Shown: positions 31,242 to 36,685 of the stretch, piece by piece
How positions within the stretch are numbered: the stretch's first letter is position 1
Layout: every line of letters starts with the position of its first letter
Assembly: GCA_027576995.1 (NCBI GenBank)
Contig: JANBQC010000263.1
Location: forward strand, 1-36,685
Origin: Dimargaris cristalligena
Taxonomy: Eukaryota; Kickxellomycota; Dimargaritomycetes; Dimargaritales; Dimargaritaceae
Direction: 5' to 3'
Length of the DNA stretch: 36,685 nt
Notes under the pieces: model-generated
Database searches by the model: none
What the model saw: only the letters and a program-made list of their open reading frames with translations
What the model was told of the DNA's origin: nothing
Translations under genes and position numbers: made by a program

Positions 31242-33982
31242 GGCAAGGGTAGTTGGGGGCAAGAGGGAAGGGTCGGCGCAGATGGAGGCAAGCGGTGTTG
31301 GGTGAGAAGATACGTGTATCAGAGTGGCTGGCCAGCGGTCTATTTATATTCTTCTGAAAGTGCATTGTAGTTATTCAATGTTCATTTAATCGAACAGTTC
31401 TAATGCAACGAATTGGGCTAGATACTACCTAATTTAGATGTCCACCATTTCTGCGCCAGTCGACCTGTTTCCAATAAAACACCCAATGAATCCCATGACT
31501 CGACCCACCTCTTTCCTTTCATATTTTATGAAGTTGTCGCTGCTTCCACGAGTATATTGTATGAACATTATGTTGGCTTTGGCCTCTTAAATGGCATTCC
31601 CCCAATATCGACCCACCGATATACACTAGTAGTAATGGAATGTGTTATACATATTGTTACATTGTGTTCAGGCCTTCATAGATAGATCCCAGGGCTTGTT
31701 ACATAAAAATGGCGAAAGGGAAGCCGCTACTAAGTCGCCAGTAATAAAGAACCTGGCCAGTTTAGTGATACACTTCAAGTTCGGAGGATTCAACGATAAG
31801 AATATCATTTAAATCCACATCCTTTATCTTTATTCTTTATATAAATTGTCTAGGATGAGTAAACAACTACGACTTAAGTATACTATATATGAATGTGTAT
31901 ATAAAAAATACCAAGGGAAGTTGGTCAATTAATAAGTTGTTTGGAGGCCCGTCTACTAATATTATTGAACAAATTTTAAATAGACCCCAAGTCAGAGTTA
32001 ATTACTCAGAAGTATGAACAGAGTAATAGGAGACAAGGTAGTTCTATACTCACTAAAATGACATAGCATGGTCGATTAAACCGCAACCAACCAAAAAAGA
32101 GGATTTCGTTCGACAGGCTGGAATTTCGTTTAGTCCACAGTAAATTAGGGCGAAAGTCTCTTTGGGGATTGGTTTGGTGTTATTCAGCGGGCATCAGCAT
32201 GATAGACTACCATGATCACACACCAATATCCTTGAATAAAATCAATACTCTTGCAACAGTCAATTTTTTAGGGGCTAGTAATGTTCAGGGAATATATTTT
32301 GTTCTCCAGTATTCATGATTTCCTCTCTTCAATAGTGACACCGGGGGAATGATTTATGGTACGGAACGAGTTGTCAGGAAGTAGGTAGGCTATGTATTTT
32401 CCTAGTCCGGGATTTTACTTTTGGGGGAGACACTAGCTAAATTGCACATTGCCCATGGTTCTCTATATTGGAAACTAATAATAATCTGGGAGTGGATGTC
32501 TGGCAGGGCAGGCATCCGTCAGTCTGTAGTTGGAAGAACTTGAACCACCTTTGGAGACGCATGGTGGCACAAAATGACAGGCACGCGGGTAAGTTGCTGA
32601 AGTTAACGAATGGGCAGTGGTGCTGAAAGGGCCTTGATGCAAAAGCGCCCTTTTCTTCATCCTAATACTGTCCGACTGAGTAATTTTTGGAGTCGCCGAG
32701 AACACAGACATTTAAGGTCCTACTATGTTATACCCCCAATGGCGAACGTTAGACCTAGAATGGTACACAGGTGGGAAAACCACCCCTGTCCGTGCAACCA
32801 AGTGCCCAAGCATAGTTGGGATGATTCAAGGGATTAGTCTAGTCTGTTCAGTCTTGGAGGACTATAATATCTGACGTTACCAATATCTAACCGGTCTTTT
32901 ATCCATCTAGAATTTATAGCAATAGGGTCCGAGGGGAACAATGTTGCTTTTGCTCAGTTTCCTGGTCCATGCTAGTGTACTAAGTCAAACACAATTAGGA
33001 CAGTATCAATTGGTTCAAAGGTTAGACTTACCATTCGCCCCACCATGCTTTAAATTATCCTACTTTGATGGCTAGTCTAGAATTATCTGCATGTTAGGAT
33101 TCTATGAATGTATGCTGTTGATTGTGATAATAGAAATGAAAGGTATCTAAGGGCCTGGCTTCTTCTATTGGGGGACGTAGGTGTCGAACAACCAACCAGC
33201 AGTTATTTAGGCATATCACTTCCTGGGATGATGGGTACACCTCTCTACCATTTGCTTCCTGTTTTGCATTCCGATTTCAAGCCCCCTCCCCCAATATGAC
33301 ATACAATAACATTCAACCATATGTGGCAGTGGTACAGTTGGGGCGGCAAAAAGTGGCTAATAATAATGAAAGTTTTCATGCTCGACCCTGTGGCTTGAGT
33401 TTACTAAGGGTCATTATATAAGTGCTTTAGGGAAGCCTCTATTAATACGGATTAATTGGTTGATGAGATTCCCATCCTGGCCAGATAAAATATGATTGTT
33501 GTATACACACGTCCGCACCTTATCTATGATTGGAGGAATTCCATTAGTGAAAATACACTGATGCTAAAAAATGGAGGAACCATTTCTTTTATCTAGTCTG
33601 TGATTGTGCAAGTGGTAAAATTAAGTATATAATAGAAATATCCAGCCTAAGCTCTTTGGTGGTTAGCATTGACTTATTTGCATGATTGTTTTAATCTGTA
33701 ATGCCTGTACCACCACTACAAGCACTGTAAGATCCCAAAGTCCTATCACTAGCCAAGCCCCCCTGCTAAAATGCATGGTAGGGGATCACATGTACAACCA
33801 GCAAGTCTGGATACCTGTAAAATAGGCTAGCCCAGGGCCAATGATCAGAAGTTTTTTACAATACCTGGCTATAAATTTTTGATAAGAGCACCCTCTCTGT
33901 GTCAATTTTCCTAGTGACTATCCTCTAGTTTGTATTAGCCCTGTTGATCAGTAGTTATTACCCCCCTCTTTTCTTTCTGATA
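31242..33982. other. 2.7-kb AT-rich stretch without a supported gene
   Basis: Short frames (for example 32475-32711 on minus and 33108-33299 on plus) show no recognisable motif. Nothing else could be supported. Confidence 0.5.
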
Positions 33983-34558
33983 CCCAGGTTATCCACTCTT
34001 ATTCCATCAAGAGTCTGATGGGTAGGCTTCTAATGGTAGGTGGGGATTAGCCTTGGCCAAGTGGGCTACTAATATTAGGGACAGGGCAGTACTAACCAAG
34101 TAAAGGCCTCTGCAGTCAGCTATGCAAGAGTTGTGTAGTGGTGCACACTTACTGGTTAGTTCAAGGGGGTGAGTGTATATAGAGTTTATTAGGGGTAAAC
34201 TAAAGAGGGAATAATAAGCTAAGGAATCTAACCAGCCCCAGTGGGGGCCAGTTATATATATGCAGGGGGTAACTCCAAATGGAGGTCCCCAGAAGAAGGT
34301 ATTACTATAGTTACTGATGGGTAAAATACCTAACAGGAGGGTATAGGGGTATGGAAGACTTGGCTGGGAACTGAAATAGTTATTAGATCAGCCCAGGAGT
34401 GATTTGATGGAACTCTAAGGTCTAGAAAGAGAAGGGCTATATAGTATAGAATAATCCTATAGTACTGGGGGTGACTGTGGGAAGGTAAGTATGGCACTAA
34501 AAGGCCTAATATAGCCAGTGCATCATTATGTCCAGATTATGCTAGATTGGACGGGCTG
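33983..34558 (+). repeat. Dispersed hairpin-ended repeat, copy 2
   Basis: About 576 bp, in direct orientation with copy 3 and inverted relative to copy 1. It starts CCCAGGTTATCC, followed by an inverted repeat ACTCTT...AAGAGT at 33995-34014, then TGGGTAGGCTTCTAATGG. The far end is near GATTGGACGGGCTGCC. Noncoding. Confidence 0.8.
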
Positions 34559-34833
34559 CCAAATAGTATAAAATTTGATCAGATAGCTGAGTGTAAAAAA
34601 AATATAAAAAGTTATTCATCTTAAAAAACTTATTTTGTTAAGAGAGGGGAAAGAAAATAAATTCTGCAAAAATATTACTTTCCCCAAAGTAGGAAGGAAA
34701 AAATTTCTCTAGAAAATTTGTTTCTCTATCTTTCTTCTTCTTTTATTCCTCCCTATTAGCTAATCCTAATAGTTTATTATATTTTTATAGTCAAAATTTG
34801 TCTCTACTATGTTCTTTACAGATATGCATATTA

Positions 34834-35411
34834 CCTAGGTTATCCACTCTTAATCAATTAAGAGACCCAGGGGTAGGCTTCTAACAGTAGGTGGGGCTTA
34901 GGCTTAGCCAAGTGGGCTACTAGCATTAGGTATGGGCATGGTACTAACCAAATAAAGGCTAGTGTGGTTGGTTATATAAGGGACTTGCAGTGGTGTATAC
35001 TTACTGGTTAGTACAAATGGGTGGGCATATAAAAGGAGTTTATTGGGAGTAAACTAAGGGATATGAATAAGCTTAGGATCCTAACCAGTTCCAAGGGGGC
35101 CTAGTTATATATATATGGGGACAACTCCAAAGGGAGGTCCCTAAGTGAAAGTACTATGTAACTAAGGTATTGATAATTGGGCCAGCTTGATAGTCCTTAT
35201 ATCCAGAAGACTCTTATGAGAACCAGCAGAGTCTTCTGATTGACAGTAGAGTAATTAGTGCAAATACTGGGGGGGTCCAGCCAGGGGGTTGTATATGATA
35301 AATGATGGCCCCATAGTACTGGGGGTAACCATGGGGGGTTTAGTTTAGTATTATTAGGCCTGATATAGCAGGTGATCATCTAGTCTGGATTAGGTTGGAT
35401 TAGGAGGGCTG
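34834..35411 (+). repeat. Dispersed hairpin-ended repeat, copy 3
   Basis: About 578 bp. It starts CCTAGGTTATCC and then carries a perfect 8-bp-stem hairpin, CTCTTAAT-CA-ATTAAGAG, at 34847-34864. The homology runs through GGGTAGGCTTCTAACAGTAG, GCCAAGTGGGCTACTAG and ATAGTACTGGGGGTAACC to about GGATTAGGAGGGCTGATG. It lies only ~275 bp after copy 2, in the same direction. No open frame. Confidence 0.8.
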
Positions 35412-35867
35412 ATGCTATTAATGATAATTAAGGAGTATTGGGGTGGAGAGTTAAAGGGAGTATCCCATTAAATATAAATTCACAAAGTAGTATTTTTTTA
35501 TCCCACAGGAAGAAATAGTTCTTTTTTAAGATGTAGATATCATTTCATATAGGATGTTTTCAAAATTAGACTGACAGGATCAAGTTAGAAATAATATGCA
35601 TAATTAGATAAAGTTCAGCTAATTACCAACAGTATTTTTGTAGTAAGACCATGCTGACTTCCTCTGATATCCATCACCACAGCTCAATACAATGGTACTA
35701 GATTATTAATATGAGAGAGCTTCAGTACATCTGTATAATGGAAAATATATTAATTATAGTTGGTAATTCCAGTCAAATAGAAATACCCTACCTATTTGAC
35801 CATACACGCTATTTAAGATCCTATATAGCTTAGCTGATTTTTACCTATACAGTACAAGGGAACTCAC

Positions 35868-36117
35868 CAGTAGGCAAAACTAATAATTGGGCGATTTTAG
35901 ATGGTGAGTAGGGGGGCTGGCCGTGTACATAAAAATTATAACTATCGACAATGGTCGAAAATAGGGTTGTAATATGAATGCTAAATAGGACCCAATGAGG
36001 CCAAATAGTTATAGTGCCCGTTGAATTGGGGCGGGACTGCTTGGCGGTTGCATGGTGGGGGTGATTACGAAGCTGTGTACTGGGTAAGGCATTCCCATCA
36101 GTAAAACTAAGTGACAT
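35868..36117 (-). CDS. Possible first exon of a small membrane protein (gene incomplete)
   Basis: ATG 36117 opens 83 codons ending at a consensus donor (ACTG|GTGAGT at 35868/35867). The peptide has a polar, basic N-terminus (HPHHATAKQSRPNS), one hydrophobic stretch (IWPHWVLFSIHITTLFSTIV) that could span a membrane, and then a polar stretch with QPPYSPSKIAQLLVLPT. A possible next exon starts at an acceptor near 35738 (TTATACAG) and continues in frame for 15 codons. No family is recognised, and the downstream exons are unresolved. Confidence 0.3.
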
Positions 36118-36685
36118 CTTGGGTTCTGAAGTGTCTAGTACTGTCTGGTGGCTACAGAGCGAATTGGAGAAAATAAAGGAATAGGGAAAATGGAAAATAG
36201 TGAGAGCTGCACAAGGTACAGCTTCTCATGTTATTTATTATGCCTTTAAGGGCTGACTATACATGCAAAGTGTGGGATGGTGTGAAAGTGCCGGTTTACC
36301 ATCTGATTGCAAGCTGTTATAGCAGCACTATATGTTCAACTGTATTTGTGAGATAGGAAGAGTTCACAGCCGCTGCCCTCAAATAATCTCCAGGGGGCTA
36401 TAGTTCGGCTATCACGGAAGGTGCAGTTTGCAAAGGACACTTAGTGACTTGTATAGAAGAACGAAAGCTGCGAAATTTCAATATTTAACCCCCACTGAAT
36501 ACAGGCGGGGGCCGGGTAATACTAGCCACAATAGTACTCAATCCCAGTCCCAGTATAATCAGTGCTCCAAGCCACTCTTGTTCTATATGGTTGGTCATAA
36601 CCAAGTGCAGGTACCTAGAATGGGCTATCAGAGGATACTATGGCCAGAGGAAACATATTTAGAGCTGTCTTACGGCACACTTCAA
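36118..36685. other. Right-edge region, no gene seen
   Basis: AT-rich DNA to the window edge, upstream of the doubtful exon on the minus strand. Nothing further is supported. Confidence 0.5.

Noticed and set aside
33108..33299. 63-codon frame (+) in the right arm
   Set aside because: Short, without motif, and surrounded by noncoding repeat-rich DNA.

Overview
The window looks like nuclear DNA from a fungus, probably an early-diverging (zygomycete-grade) lineage. The genes are protein-coding and widely spaced. Several are broken by 128-300 nt introns with GTAAGT-like donors and TAG/CAG acceptors. Noncoding DNA is AT-rich with many AT and AC microsatellites. The fungal assignment rests on gene content: HMT1-like ABC half-transporters, a PPxY alpha-arrestin, a UCKL1-type uridine kinase/UPRT fusion, Naa20, HEI10 and XRCC2. 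The exact taxon is inference.

Layout, left to right. (1) 1-2562 (+) is an ABC half-transporter whose first ~58 residues lie off the left edge. (2) 3567-5531 (-) is a uridine kinase-UPRT fusion in at least four exons, with the P-loop on a 34-nt exon; its 5' end is unresolved. (3) 5532-12171 is a 6.6-kb gene-poor stretch whose two halves are pyrimidine-rich on opposite strands. (4) 12172-13389 (+) is an alpha-arrestin with Rsp5-type docking motifs. (5) 14083-16126 (-) is an SR-rich nuclear protein in six exons, one of only 19 nt. (6) 16398-18112 (-) is a seven-exon HEI10/CCNB1IP1 RING protein, reconstructed here by hand. (7) 18551-20632 (+) is an XRCC2-like RAD51 paralogue with an eroded Walker A. 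(8) 21400-21936 (-) is a small secreted protein. (9) 23804-24451 (-) is the NatB catalytic subunit Naa20. (10) 25597-28350 (-) is a second ABC half-transporter, an inverted paralogue of the first. (11) 29463-36685 is AT-rich and repeat-rich: three ~560-580-bp copies of one dispersed repeat with a terminal hairpin, one small secreted proline-rich peptide gene, and one doubtful exon.

The most interesting point is that HEI10 and XRCC2 are divergently transcribed from one ~440-bp intergenic region. HEI10 is a pro-crossover ubiquitin/SUMO-ligase-like factor and XRCC2 is a RAD51 mediator. Both act in meiotic or homologous recombination, so the arrangement suggests a co-regulated pair. Neither protein appears as one continuous reading frame, so a single-exon gene finder would miss HEI10 and misplace the XRCC2 N-terminus. 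No tRNA, rRNA or CRISPR was recognised.
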